Shown here piece after piece: positions 25,556-35,790 of a stretch of DNA of 64,000 nucleotides; positions within the stretch are counted from its first letter, which is position 1, and every line of letters starts with the position of its first letter. The notes below the pieces were generated by a model. It was not told the DNA's origin. It did not search any database and worked only from the letters and a program-made list of their open reading frames with translations. The translations under genes and the position numbers were made by a program. Origin of the DNA: Castellaniella defragrans_A (GTDB lineage Bacteria > Pseudomonadota > Gammaproteobacteria > Burkholderiales > Burkholderiaceae_B); the NCBI RefSeq assembly GCF_040394755.1, contig NZ_JBEBRQ010000006.1, one strand, 5' to 3'.

Positions 25556-25580
25556 AAAAACGCCGGCCTTCCGGCCGGCG
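25556..25580 (-). terminator. Rho-independent terminator downstream of rpoH
   Basis: The stem CGCCGGCC/GGCCGGCG with TTCC loop at 25561-25580 is followed on the minus strand by TTTTT (25560-25556). It lies about 57 bp beyond the rpoH stop and before the DUF898 gene start. Confidence 0.85.
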
Positions 25581-25636
25581 CTTCGCCGCCCCCATTCTGG
25601 GGGCCTCGACACCGTGTTTCGGGGAAAAACAGGGGG

Positions 25637-26539
25637 TCAGGACGCCAGCGCCTCGTGCCGATCGCCCAGTACTGCGCGCAGCTTTTTGAACGCCGCCGCC
25701 TCGATCTGGCGCACACGCTCGGCGGAAATGCCGTACTCCGCAGCCAGTTCGTGCAGTGTGGCGCCGCCCTCGTCGCGCAGCCAGCGCGAGCGCACGATGC
25801 GCTGCGAACGCGCGTCCAGGGAATCGATCGCCTGCTCCAGGCCAGTGCCCTGCAAAGTATCGCGATCGCGGCGAGCCAGCACCTGAGTGGGTTCCTGCCC
25901 CTCGGCGGAAAGCCAGGAAATGGGCGTGAACGCGTCCTCGTCACCGTGGGGCGACTCGAGCGCGCAATCGCCACCCGACAGGCGCACCTCCATCTCGGAG
26001 ACGTCCTCTGGCCGCACGTTGAGCTCGCGGGCGATGTCATCGACCTGCCCCGGCGCCAGGGTCTGACCATCCGGGCGCATGCGGCGCAGATTGAAAAACA
26101 GCTTGCGTTGCGCCTTGGTGGTGGCAACCTTGACCAGCCGCCAGTTGCGCACGACGTACTCATGGATCTCGGCGCGGATCCAGTGGACCGCGAAGGACAC
26201 CAGCCGCACGCCGCGGTCGGGATCGAAACGCCGCACGGCCTTCATCAGGCCGATATTGCCCTCCTGGATGAGATCGGCATGCGCCAGACCATACCCCAGG
26301 TATTGCCGGGCGACCGACACGACCAGCCGCAGATGCGACATCACGAGCTGCCGGGCGGCATCCAGGTCGTCCTGGTCGCGCAGACGGCGGCCCAGGTCGG
26401 CCTCCTGTTCGGCGCTCAGCATCGGCAAGCGATTGACGGCACTGATATACGCCTCGATTGTGCCCAACGCACCCGGATTGGAGATCGCCACGGCCAGATT
26501 GGCCGGTGCAAGCGCCAAGGATTGCGAAGAATTGCTCAT
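25637..26539 (-). CDS. rpoH: RNA polymerase sigma factor sigma-32 (heat shock)
   Basis: This 300-residue sigma factor directs RNA polymerase to heat-shock promoters. The RpoH-specific box QRKLFFNLRRM is intact between regions 2.4 and 3. Region 2 contains DLIQEGNIGLMKAVRRFDP and FAVHWIRAEIHEYVVRNWR. Region 4 ends with LAAEYGISAERVRQIEAAAF. Start ATG 26539 (MSNSSQSLAL) was preferred to a frame extension to 26578. A perfect CIRCE element lies 40 bp upstream, so HrcA should repress it. A terminator follows, making the gene monocistronic. Confidence 0.96.
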   Translation of the reverse strand: MSNSSQSLALAPANLAVAISNPGALGTIEAYISAVNRLPMLSAEQEADLGRRLRDQDDLDAARQLVMSHLRLVVSVARQYLGYGLAHADLIQEGNIGLMKAVRRFDPDRGVRLVSFAVHWIRAEIHEYVVRNWRLVKVATTKAQRKLFFNLRRMRPDGQTLAPGQVDDIARELNVRPEDVSEMEVRLSGGDCALESPHGDEDAFTPISWLSAEGQEPTQVLARRDRDTLQGTGLEQAIDSLDARSQRIVRSRWLRDEGGATLHELAAEYGISAERVRQIEAAAFKKLRAVLGDRHEALAS

Positions 26540-26579
26540 GTTTCGGATAGTCCTCGGAAAGGGGATTCCCAGGGACATA

Positions 26580-26606
26580 TTAGCACTCGAAGGCAGAGAG
26601 TGCTAA
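26580..26606. promoter_or_regulatory. CIRCE element (HrcA operator) at the rpoH promoter
   Basis: TTAGCACTC-N9-GAGTGCTAA is a perfect match to the HrcA-binding CIRCE consensus. On the minus strand the same bases supply a possible -35 TTAGCA and, 18 bp on, a -10 TAATAT, so bound HrcA would cover the promoter core. It ends 40 bp from the rpoH ATG. The match is direct; repression is inferred from the HrcA/CIRCE paradigm. Confidence 0.93.
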
Positions 26607-26677
26607 TCCCCGGCCAATAACCTTTAGGCCGCCATGCGGCTGGAAAGTTCCTCCTGTCCCAGCCTCCCGGCGGATGC

Positions 26678-27535
26678 TCAGGGCAGCTCGAGTTCGGCGA
26701 TCAGGGGAGCATGATCCGAGAGCTGCTTCCAGGGGGCGCCATGCAGGACGCGGGCGCGCCGCACCGCAAAGCCCCGCTGGTAGATCCGGTCGAGGCGCAG
26801 CCAGGGAAAGGCCGATGGGAACGTGCGCGGCGGCGGCGCCAGCCGGGCGCCGCCCTTGAATCCGAGCTCGAGCGGGGGCGGCGCGCCATCGCGATCCGCG
26901 GTCCAGGGCATGTGCGCGCGCAGGCGCGCGACGGCACGCCGCAGGCGGCGGCTCTCGTCATCCCCGCCCTGCGGCGCCTGCGCGAACACCTCGTACAGGC
27001 CGAGCTGCTCGACAAACAGGGGCGCCAGGCGGTTTCCCCAATCGTTGAAATCCCCGGCGATCAGCAAAGGCTCGTCGGCGGGCACCAGGCGCCCGATGCG
27101 TTCGACGAGCGCCTGAACCTGGCGCGAGCGCCCCCGGGCCAGCAGCCCCAGGTGAACGACGATGCAATGCACCGGCCGGCCCTCGACCTCGATCACCCCA
27201 TGCAGCAGGCCGCGCTGCTCCAGCCGGTGATCGGAGATATCCTGGTTCTCGTATTGCAGGATGGGATAGCGCGACAGCAGGGCATTGCCGTGGTCGGTCG
27301 CGGCGCGCACCGCGTTGCAGCCGTAGGCGGCCTCCATGTGCAGCACCGCCGCCAGGGATTCGTGCTGCGCATGGAGGCCGCCATGCAGCTGATTGCGGCC
27401 CTGGACCTCCTGCAGGAACAGCAGGTCCGGGCTCAGGCCATAGAGGCCCAGGCGCAGATCGGAGAGCGATTCCCGGCTGCCCGTCGCGGAACGGCCCTTG
27501 TGGATGTTGTAGCTCACGACCCGGATGATCGACAT
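26678..27535 (-). CDS. Endonuclease/exonuclease/phosphatase family protein
   Basis: This 285-residue EEP-fold hydrolase keeps the metal-dependent active-site blocks VVSYNIHKG, LFLQEV, HLGLLARGR, GDFNDW, RLDRIY and SDHAPLIAEL, in the order seen in the DNase I/sphingomyelinase superfamily. The start is the ATG at 27535 (MSIIRVVSYN). The substrate could be nucleic acid or a phosphodiester-containing lipid. It lies 13 bp downstream of aspS and ends the fmdB-DUF502-aspS-EEP operon, an arrangement common in Burkholderiales. Confidence 0.88.
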   Translation of the reverse strand: MSIIRVVSYNIHKGRSATGSRESLSDLRLGLYGLSPDLLFLQEVQGRNQLHGGLHAQHESLAAVLHMEAAYGCNAVRAATDHGNALLSRYPILQYENQDISDHRLEQRGLLHGVIEVEGRPVHCIVVHLGLLARGRSRQVQALVERIGRLVPADEPLLIAGDFNDWGNRLAPLFVEQLGLYEVFAQAPQGGDDESRRLRRAVARLRAHMPWTADRDGAPPPLELGFKGGARLAPPPRTFPSAFPWLRLDRIYQRGFAVRRARVLHGAPWKQLSDHAPLIAELELP

Positions 27536-27548
27536 GCCGGGCCTCGCC

Positions 27549-29342
<1,794 letters not shown>

Positions 29343-29374
29343 GAATGACTCCGTAGATTTTGAATGATCGAAGG

Positions 29375-30034
29375 TCAGGACTGCGGTGGCGGCGGTTCGG
29401 CCGGAATGACGGCCGGCAGCTCCATCTGGACCGGCGACGGCGGATAGGCCGGCGCCACCACGCCCATGGAAATAATGTGCTTGAGCGCTGCCTCGACCGA
29501 CATCTCGAGCACATGCACGTCGGCGCGCGGCAGCATCAGGAAAAAGCCCGAGGTCGGATTCGGCGTCGTCGGCACATAGACACTGACGTGATCGCCGTCC
29601 CCCAGTATGCCCGCCACCTCGTTGCAGGGCACCCCGGTGAGGAAGCCGATGGTCCACACACCCTGGCGCGGATACTGCACCAGCACCGCCTCGCGGAATG
29701 CCTGACCGTTGGGCGCGAACATCGTCTCGCTGACCTGCTTGACCGCATTATAGATGGAGCGCACCAGCGGAATCCTGCCCAGCAGGCGCTCCCAGCGGTC
29801 GAGCAGGGCACGGCCGATGAAGTTGGCGCACAGCACCCCCGTCAGCAGGATCACCGCCAGGACCAGGATGAACTGGAAACCGGGAATGCGCATGCCGAAC
29901 AGGGCCTGCGGCGACAGAAACGACGGCACCAGACCCTCGAGGGTATCGACCAGCATGGCCAGGACCCAGAACGTGGCGATCAGGGGAATCCAGATCAGCA
30001 GGCCGGTGACGAAGTATCGCTTGAAGAAACGCAT
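29375..30034 (-). CDS. DUF502 family inner-membrane protein
   Basis: This 219-residue protein has two N-terminal transmembrane helices (YFVTGLLIWIPLIATFWVLA and FILVLAVILLTGVLCANFIG) and a soluble C-terminal part. GRIPLVRSIYNAVKQVSETM and YVPTTPNPTSGFFLMLP are the DUF502 signatures. The end is proline-rich. It sits between fmdB (22 bp) and aspS (32 bp), a conserved neighbourhood in betaproteobacteria. Its function is not established; plant homologues (COV1-like) act in membrane trafficking, which may not carry over. Confidence 0.87.
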   Translation of the reverse strand: MRFFKRYFVTGLLIWIPLIATFWVLAMLVDTLEGLVPSFLSPQALFGMRIPGFQFILVLAVILLTGVLCANFIGRALLDRWERLLGRIPLVRSIYNAVKQVSETMFAPNGQAFREAVLVQYPRQGVWTIGFLTGVPCNEVAGILGDGDHVSVYVPTTPNPTSGFFLMLPRADVHVLEMSVEAALKHIISMGVVAPAYPPSPVQMELPAVIPAEPPPPQS

Positions 30035-30056
30035 AGGCGCGCAGCCGACGGCGCGG

Positions 30057-30332
30057 TCAGCCGGGCGAGGCGGACGGCGCCGTCGGCGTGGATGTCGACG
30101 GCGCCGCCCCGGAAGACGCCGGCTCGGACGGCTTGGCGCCGGCGGACGGCTTGCCGCGGAAGTCGGTCTCGTACCAGCCAGAGCCCTTGAGGCGGAATCC
30201 GGCGGCGGTCACCTGTTTTTCATAGGTGTCGCGTCCGCATTCCGGACAGACCGTCAGCAAGGGGTCGGAAATTTTCTGCAGTACGTCCTGCGCATGACCG
30301 CAGGCGCTGCAACGATAAGCATAAATAGGCAC
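30057..30332 (-). CDS. FmdB-family zinc-ribbon protein
   Basis: This 91-residue protein opens MPIYAYRCSACGHAQDVLQK and has a second Cys pair, CPECG, making a zinc ribbon (C-x2-C ... C-x2-C). TAAGFRLKGSGWYETDF follows and is invariant in the family. The last 30 residues are Ala/Pro/Ser rich and disordered. It is the first gene of the DUF502-aspS-EEP operon. The name derives from an amidase-regulon protein; its actual role is unknown. Confidence 0.88.
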   Translation of the reverse strand: MPIYAYRCSACGHAQDVLQKISDPLLTVCPECGRDTYEKQVTAAGFRLKGSGWYETDFRGKPSAGAKPSEPASSGAAPSTSTPTAPSASPG

Positions 30333-30404
30333 AACAATATCCCGTAGGCTTGTTCCTGTGGAATTTTAGCCCTTTTTCACACCCTGAACGCCCTCAGCCA
30401 AACC

Positions 30405-31688
30405 TCAGCCAAAGTGATTGGGCAGCAGGAACATGCCCGCCGCGACCAGGGTGGGCAGGCTGGCCGCCCCCAGCAGCCGCAGCGGAGAAATCGATCCGTC
30501 CGAGAAGCAGCCCTTTAGAATGGAAAAGCCCGCCGGATTGGGCGCGTTGGCGATGACCGTCAGCCCGCCGCCGGTCACCGCGCCGGCGACCAGCATGTAG
30601 CGCCAGAGATCGCCCGTGCCCTCGACCAGGGACCCCAGGTAGGTCAGCGCCGCATTGTCCGTGACCGCCGTCAACGCCGTGGCGCCCACAAACAGCACAA
30701 AGGGCGACAGATCGGCCAGCAAATCCTGCAGCCACCATTGTTGCAGCCCGCCCAGCACCACCAGCCCGGCCAGAAAAAATCCCACCATGAAGCCCTCGCG
30801 GATCAGCAGGGGCGACTGATGGCGCTTGTAGGCATGCGCATAACCGACGAACAGCACCAGCAGCCCGAGGAAAACCTTGATGTGATGGGCCGACAGCACG
30901 ATTGCCAGCAGGAACAACACGTGCACGGCCATGACCGCCACGGGCACGGGCGGGCGCGCCTGCCCGGACTCGTCATCGGAGCGGCCGCCGATGCTGCCAT
31001 CCAGCAGGAACGATCGGCAGACCCAGGTCAGGACCAGACTGTTGATGAACACCGCCGCCACGGCGCGCCAGCCGAAATGGGTGGCCATGAAGGCCGTGTC
31101 CCAGCCAAAGGTGTGCGCAACCATCAGCACGGGCGGCGCGGCATAGGCCGTCAACACGCCGCCGATCGACACATTGACGAACAGCACGCCGACGGTGAGG
31201 TACTTGAACCCGTCCTGACCCGGACGCCGGAAATAAGCCTGACGCAGCAGCAAGGCGGCCAGGGTCATGGCGGCCGGCTCAGTGATCAGCGACCCCGACA
31301 GCGGCACCAGGAACATGATCACGAAGAACTGCGCCAGCTCGCGGCGCACCGGCAGCAGGCGCGACAGGCCGAGCACGCACAGATTGACCAGTTCGATGAT
31401 CGGCCGGCTGGCGGCCACCACCATGATGACGAACACAAAGGCCGGTTCGGTGAAATTACGGGCATCGAGATACTCGACCGCATCCCCGACGCTCAGGGTC
31501 ACGGCCATCCAGACGAACAGCACACAGGCCCAGACGCCAAACACCGCCTCGACCTCGGAGAGCAGGTGCCACAGCCCGGCATGCGCGCCGCCGCGATTGG
31601 CCAGCCGCGCGAACACCGGCACCGAAAACGTGTGAATGACGGCGAGCGCGAACAGAACGGTCGCCACGACCTCGATGTGGCTGATCAT
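30405..31688 (-). CDS. Putative Na+/H+ antiporter (Na_H_antiport_3 type)
   Basis: This 427-residue inner-membrane protein has about eleven hydrophobic segments. The conserved blocks FVIMFLVPLSGSLITEPAAM, TVGVLFVNVSIGGVLTAYAA and ALTAVTDNAALTYLGSLVEG resemble the PF07399 group of putative Na+/H+ antiporters. They share re-entrant features with the NhaD/ArsB superfamily. It is monocistronic, 33 bp downstream of the GMC oxidoreductase stop-side boundary, with which it may be co-transcribed. Transport is inferred. Confidence 0.8.
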   Translation of the reverse strand: MISHIEVVATVLFALAVIHTFSVPVFARLANRGGAHAGLWHLLSEVEAVFGVWACVLFVWMAVTLSVGDAVEYLDARNFTEPAFVFVIMVVAASRPIIELVNLCVLGLSRLLPVRRELAQFFVIMFLVPLSGSLITEPAAMTLAALLLRQAYFRRPGQDGFKYLTVGVLFVNVSIGGVLTAYAAPPVLMVAHTFGWDTAFMATHFGWRAVAAVFINSLVLTWVCRSFLLDGSIGGRSDDESGQARPPVPVAVMAVHVLFLLAIVLSAHHIKVFLGLLVLFVGYAHAYKRHQSPLLIREGFMVGFFLAGLVVLGGLQQWWLQDLLADLSPFVLFVGATALTAVTDNAALTYLGSLVEGTGDLWRYMLVAGAVTGGGLTVIANAPNPAGFSILKGCFSDGSISPLRLLGAASLPTLVAAGMFLLPNHFG

Positions 31689-31721
31689 CCGGAAACCTCG
31701 GAAATAAGGCTGTAAAGCAAA

Positions 31722-33332
31722 TCAGGCATCGGCGAGAATCATGCGGGCGCCCTTTTCGGCGATCATGATCGTGGGGGAATTGGTATTCCCGGATGTGATG
31801 GTCGGCATGATGGACGCATCGACCACCCGCAACCCCTCGATGCCATGCACGCGCAAGGCCGGATCGACCACCGCCATCGGATCGACGCCCATTTTACAAG
31901 TCCCGACCGGATGAAAGATCGTGGTGCCGATGTCCGCGGCGGCGGCCTCGAGCTCCTCTTGCGACTGCAGGGCCGGGCCGGGCTTGTATTCCTCGGGCGC
32001 ATAGCGCGCCAGGGCCTCCTGCGCCATGATCCGCCGCGTCAGACGCAGACTGTCGGCGGCGACCGCCCGATCCTCTGGCGTCTGCAGGTAATTGCACAGG
32101 ATGGCCGGCGCCTCGGCCACACTGGGCGAGGTGATGCGCACATAGCCGCGGCTGGTCGGGCGCAGATTGCAGACGGACGCGGTGATCGCGGGAAAGGTAT
32201 GCAGAGGCTCGCCGAACTTTTCCAGGGACAAGGGCTGCACATGGTATTCCACGTTGGCACGCGCCTGGTCCGGGCTGGAGCGCGCGAAAGCCCCGAGCTG
32301 GGAAGGCGCCATCGACAGCGGACCGCTGCGCCACAAGGCATACTGCACCCCCATCCAGCCCTTGCCCAGCCAGGAGTTCGCCAGCGTATTGAGCGTGCGC
32401 GCGCCCCGGACCCGGAAGATCATGCGCAGTTGCAGGTGATCCTGGAGGTTTTCACCCACACCGGGCAGATCATGCACTACGGGGATGCCCAGCGCATGCA
32501 GCCGCGGTCCCGGGCCGATGCCCGACACCTGCAACAGCTGCGCCGAGCCGATCGAGCCGCTGGCCAGGATCAGCTCGCGACGCGCGCGCGCCGTGTGCTG
32601 GACGCCATTGCGCACGAACATGATCCCCGTCGCGCGCCGCCCCGAGAACGTGATGCGTTCGGCGCGCGCATCCGTCAGGACCGTGAGGGTCGGACGCGAT
32701 TCGACCGGACGCAGGAAGGCCTTGGACGTATTCCAGCGCACGCCCCGCCGCTGATTGACCTCGAAATAGTTGCAGCCCTCGTTGTCGCCGCGGTTGAAAT
32801 CGTCGGTGCGCGGAATGCCCGCCTGCGCCGCCGCCTCGCGAAAGGAATCGAGGATGCCCCAGCGCAGACGTTGGGGCTCGACCCGCCAGGTGCCGTTGGC
32901 GCCATGAAACGGAGATTCCCCCCCATGATGATCCTCGACGTCGCGAAACAGCGGCAGCACCTCGTCCCAGGACCAGCCCGTATTGCCCAGGGCCGCCCAA
33001 CCATCGTAATCGGCCGCCTGCCCTCGCAGGTAGAGCATGCCATTGATCGACGACGAGCCGCCCAGGACGCGCCCGCGCGGATAACCCAGGGCGCGATAGT
33101 TCAGGCCCGGATCGGGTTGCGTGTGATAGCACCAGTCGCTGCGGGGATTGCCGATGCAATACAGATAGCCGACGGGAATGTGGATCCAGCGCCAATCGTC
33201 GCGCCCGCCAGCCTCGAGCAGCAGCACCCGATGATTGCGCGAGAGGCGATTGGCCAGCAGGCAGCCGGCGGAACCGGCGCCGACGATCACATAATCAAAT
33301 TCCAGATCTGTCACCACAGGTTCTTTAGCCAT
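31722..33332 (-). CDS. GMC-family FAD-dependent oxidoreductase (choline/alcohol dehydrogenase-like)
   Basis: This 536-residue flavoenzyme has the FAD-binding YVIVGAGSAGCLLANRLS at the N-terminus. GMC signatures follow at PRGRVLGGSSSINGMLYLRG and ILASGSIGSAQLLQVSGIGP. The C-terminal catalytic His region is IFHPVGTCKMGVDPMAVVDP, followed by SGNTNSPTIMIAEKGA. It probably oxidises an alcohol and passes electrons to an acceptor other than oxygen. The substrate is unknown; no betaine or alkane genes adjoin it, so betA or alkJ is not claimed. Confidence 0.9.
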   Translation of the reverse strand: MAKEPVVTDLEFDYVIVGAGSAGCLLANRLSRNHRVLLLEAGGRDDWRWIHIPVGYLYCIGNPRSDWCYHTQPDPGLNYRALGYPRGRVLGGSSSINGMLYLRGQAADYDGWAALGNTGWSWDEVLPLFRDVEDHHGGESPFHGANGTWRVEPQRLRWGILDSFREAAAQAGIPRTDDFNRGDNEGCNYFEVNQRRGVRWNTSKAFLRPVESRPTLTVLTDARAERITFSGRRATGIMFVRNGVQHTARARRELILASGSIGSAQLLQVSGIGPGPRLHALGIPVVHDLPGVGENLQDHLQLRMIFRVRGARTLNTLANSWLGKGWMGVQYALWRSGPLSMAPSQLGAFARSSPDQARANVEYHVQPLSLEKFGEPLHTFPAITASVCNLRPTSRGYVRITSPSVAEAPAILCNYLQTPEDRAVAADSLRLTRRIMAQEALARYAPEEYKPGPALQSQEELEAAAADIGTTIFHPVGTCKMGVDPMAVVDPALRVHGIEGLRVVDASIMPTITSGNTNSPTIMIAEKGARMILADA

Positions 33333-33428
33333 TCATGTCTCCCCGTCGAACACCCTTTCGTGAGGATGCGACATATTTTTCAATATCCACCCATTCCAGC
33401 CACATCCAGGCCCCAGGCGCAGCGGGCC

Positions 33429-34322
33429 TCAACCCGTCGGCAGCACCGTTCCCGCCAGGGCGGCGACGATCAGCAGGACGCCAACCTGCATGTTCGAGCG
33501 GAACAGCCTCAGGCCACCCTCGGGACGCTGGACGTCGAACACCTTGACCTGCCACGCCAGATGCGCGGCAACCCCAACCATCACCAGATGATAGGGCCAA
33601 CCCATGCCCATCCCCACACCCGAGGCGAACCAGAGCGCGGCGGCCCCGGCGTACATCAGCCCGATCCAGAACCGGCCCTGATCGCCGAAACGCATGGCCA
33701 CCGAACGCAACCCCAGCATACGGTCATCGCGGACATCAATATAAGCGTAGATGGCGTCATAGCCCACCTGCCACAGCACCGCGCCCATCCACATGGTCAC
33801 CGCGGCCCAGGGTACGGTGTCGCGGGTATCGGACCAGGCCATCAGCATACCCCAATTGAAGGCGATGCCCAGCACCACCTGCGGCCAGTACGTAAACCGC
33901 TTGCACAAGGGGTAGATCACCACCAGCGGCACCAGCGCCAGCGCCAGCCAGCGGCTGGGGCTGTTGATCGCCAGCAGCAGCGTCGCGGACACCAGCAGTT
34001 GCGCGAACACGAACCACAAGGCCGCGCGCAGGCTCAACTGGCCGCTGGTCAGGGGCCGGAAGCGGGTGCGCTCGACGCGGTGGTCGAAGTCCCGGTCGAA
34101 AATATCATTGAACGTGCAGCCGACCCCGCGCATCAGCAATGCGCCCAGGGAAAAGATGACGATCCGCCAGAGCGTCGGCCAGCCATCGGCCGCCTGCACC
34201 AGGGCCGCCAGCGCGGGCAGCAGCGTCAGCCAGGTGCCCACCGGCCGGTCCAGCCGGCATAATCGGGCATACGGCCCCCAGGCGGCCGGCAGCCAGCGCT
34301 CTACCCAGTCATCATGACGCAT
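33429..34322 (-). CDS. ubiA: 4-hydroxybenzoate polyprenyltransferase
   Basis: UbiA prenylates 4-hydroxybenzoate in the ubiquinone pathway, in the inner membrane. The prenyl-diphosphate/Mg site FNDIFDRDFD and the second Asp motif YAYIDVRDDRMLGL are present, with nine predicted helices. The start was set at the ATG at 34322 (MRHDDWVERWLP), giving 297 residues, normal for the family. A further in-frame ATG at 34400 would overlap the aminotransferase end by 17 bp and add a low-complexity leader. The quinone made serves the bc1 complex encoded later in the window. Confidence 0.93.
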   Translation of the reverse strand: MRHDDWVERWLPAAWGPYARLCRLDRPVGTWLTLLPALAALVQAADGWPTLWRIVIFSLGALLMRGVGCTFNDIFDRDFDHRVERTRFRPLTSGQLSLRAALWFVFAQLLVSATLLLAINSPSRWLALALVPLVVIYPLCKRFTYWPQVVLGIAFNWGMLMAWSDTRDTVPWAAVTMWMGAVLWQVGYDAIYAYIDVRDDRMLGLRSVAMRFGDQGRFWIGLMYAGAAALWFASGVGMGMGWPYHLVMVGVAAHLAWQVKVFDVQRPEGGLRLFRSNMQVGVLLIVAALAGTVLPTG

Positions 34323-34383
34323 GTCCGACAGGTCGGGGCCCGCGCCCACGCGCGCCTCGCCGACCGGCGCGGGACGCCCCACG

Positions 34384-35589
34384 TCAGACCGCCCCTGCAT
34401 GCCGGATCAACTCGCCCAGCACCTCGATCCCGGCGCGGATGCGCGGCTCGGGCACCGTCACGAAACTCAGGCGCAAGGTATTGACCCGCGGCTCGACCCC
34501 GGCAAAGAAAGGCGCGCCCGGCACAAAGGCCACATTGCGCGCCACGGCCTGCTGCAGCAGCAGGCCGGCATCGATCCCCTCGGGGAGAGTCACCCAGATG
34601 AACATGCCGCCCTCGGGCCGCGTCCAGCGCACCGTATCGGGAAAATGCTCGCGCATGGCATCGAGCATGTAGCCGCATTGCTGGCGGTACAAATCACGCA
34701 CCCGCGGCAGATGCTCCGCCAGAAAACCGCCGCGCACGGTTTCGTAGACCGCCATCTGGGTGAGTGTGGCGGTATGCAGGTCGGTGGCCTGCTTGATCTG
34801 GACCAGCTTGGCGATGATGTCACGCGACGCCACCACGTAGCCCAGGCGCAGGCCCGGCGCCAGCACCTTGGAAAACGACCCCAGGCGGATCACGGTCGCG
34901 CCGGCGGCGCGCCCCAGGCCCAGCAGGCTCGGCAGCGCCTCGCCGGCGTAGCGCAGCTCGCCGTATGGATCATCCTCGATGATGGGCAGGCCCAATTGGG
35001 CGCAGCGCTCGACCAGCGCCTGACGGCGCGGCAGGTCCAGCGTCAGGCCGGTCGGATTATGGAAATTCGGCAAGGCATAGACGAAGCGCGCACCCGCCGC
35101 CAGGGTCGCGTCGATGGCATCGGGCACCAGCCCGCGCTCGTCAGTCGGCACCGCCGCGAATTCAGGCTCGCACAGGGAAAACGATTGCAAGGCGCCCAGA
35201 TAGCTGGGCGCCTCGACCAGAACGCGCGAACCCGGATCGATGAACAGTTTGCCCAGCATGTCCAGGGCCTGCTGCGACCCCGACACGATCAGCACCTCGT
35301 CGGGATCGACCTGCGCGCCATGCCGGCGCATGTCCTCGGCCACCCAGGCCCGCAAGGGCGCGTAACCCTCGGTGGGACCGTATTGCAGGGAAACGCCGCC
35401 ATTGGTGTCGAGGACATGGTCGAAGGCCGCCCGCATCCGCGCGATCGGGAACCCCTGCGGGGACGGCAACCCCCCCGCGAACGAGATCACCTCCGGTCGC
35501 TCGGTGACCTTGAGGATTTCACGGATGGTCGAACTCGTGAGTTTCTGGGCGCGTTGGGAAAACACGTAAGGGCTGGCTGGCATGTCCAT
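34384..35589 (-). CDS. PLP-dependent aminotransferase, class I/II (2-aminoadipate/LysN-like)
   Basis: This protein of about 401 residues has fold-type I transaminase motifs. SGSQQALDMLGKLFIDPGS and PNFHNPTGLTL sit around the PLP site, and the PLP Lys is in GSFSKVLAPGLRLGY near residue 240. The N-terminus (REILKVTERPEVISFAGGLP) is typical of the multi-substrate LysN/ARO8-like group related to MocR catalytic domains. No GntR DNA-binding domain is attached. The ATG at 35589 was chosen; 35583 and a TTG at 35613 are alternatives. Its substrate is probably a branched, aromatic or 2-aminoadipate amino acid. Confidence 0.88.
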   Translation of the reverse strand: MDMPASPYVFSQRAQKLTSSTIREILKVTERPEVISFAGGLPSPQGFPIARMRAAFDHVLDTNGGVSLQYGPTEGYAPLRAWVAEDMRRHGAQVDPDEVLIVSGSQQALDMLGKLFIDPGSRVLVEAPSYLGALQSFSLCEPEFAAVPTDERGLVPDAIDATLAAGARFVYALPNFHNPTGLTLDLPRRQALVERCAQLGLPIIEDDPYGELRYAGEALPSLLGLGRAAGATVIRLGSFSKVLAPGLRLGYVVASRDIIAKLVQIKQATDLHTATLTQMAVYETVRGGFLAEHLPRVRDLYRQQCGYMLDAMREHFPDTVRWTRPEGGMFIWVTLPEGIDAGLLLQQAVARNVAFVPGAPFFAGVEPRVNTLRLSFVTVPEPRIRAGIEVLGELIRHAGAV

Positions 35590-35640
35590 GCTGAATGCGG
35601 ATCCGGTAATCAACAGGCCGCGCCTGAGGGGGCGGCCCCG

Positions 35641-35680
35641 TAGAAAAGCCGCCGCCGGCGGCCTCGGACCACCGGCGGCG
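35641..35680 (-). terminator. Rho-independent terminator downstream of the patatin gene
   Basis: Arms CGCCGCCGG (35650-35658) and CCGGCGGCG (35672-35680) form a perfect stem. On the minus strand it runs into GGCTTTTCTA. It separates the patatin gene from the aminotransferase gene on the same strand. Confidence 0.65.
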
Positions 35681-35790
35681 CTTCATTCATCAACGAGGTC
35701 TATATTACACCCCGAGAGGCTTGTCATTTTGTGCGCTGCGTCCATGCGCAGAGATCAGCGTCCTGATTCGTGAATCCACCAACCAGGACA

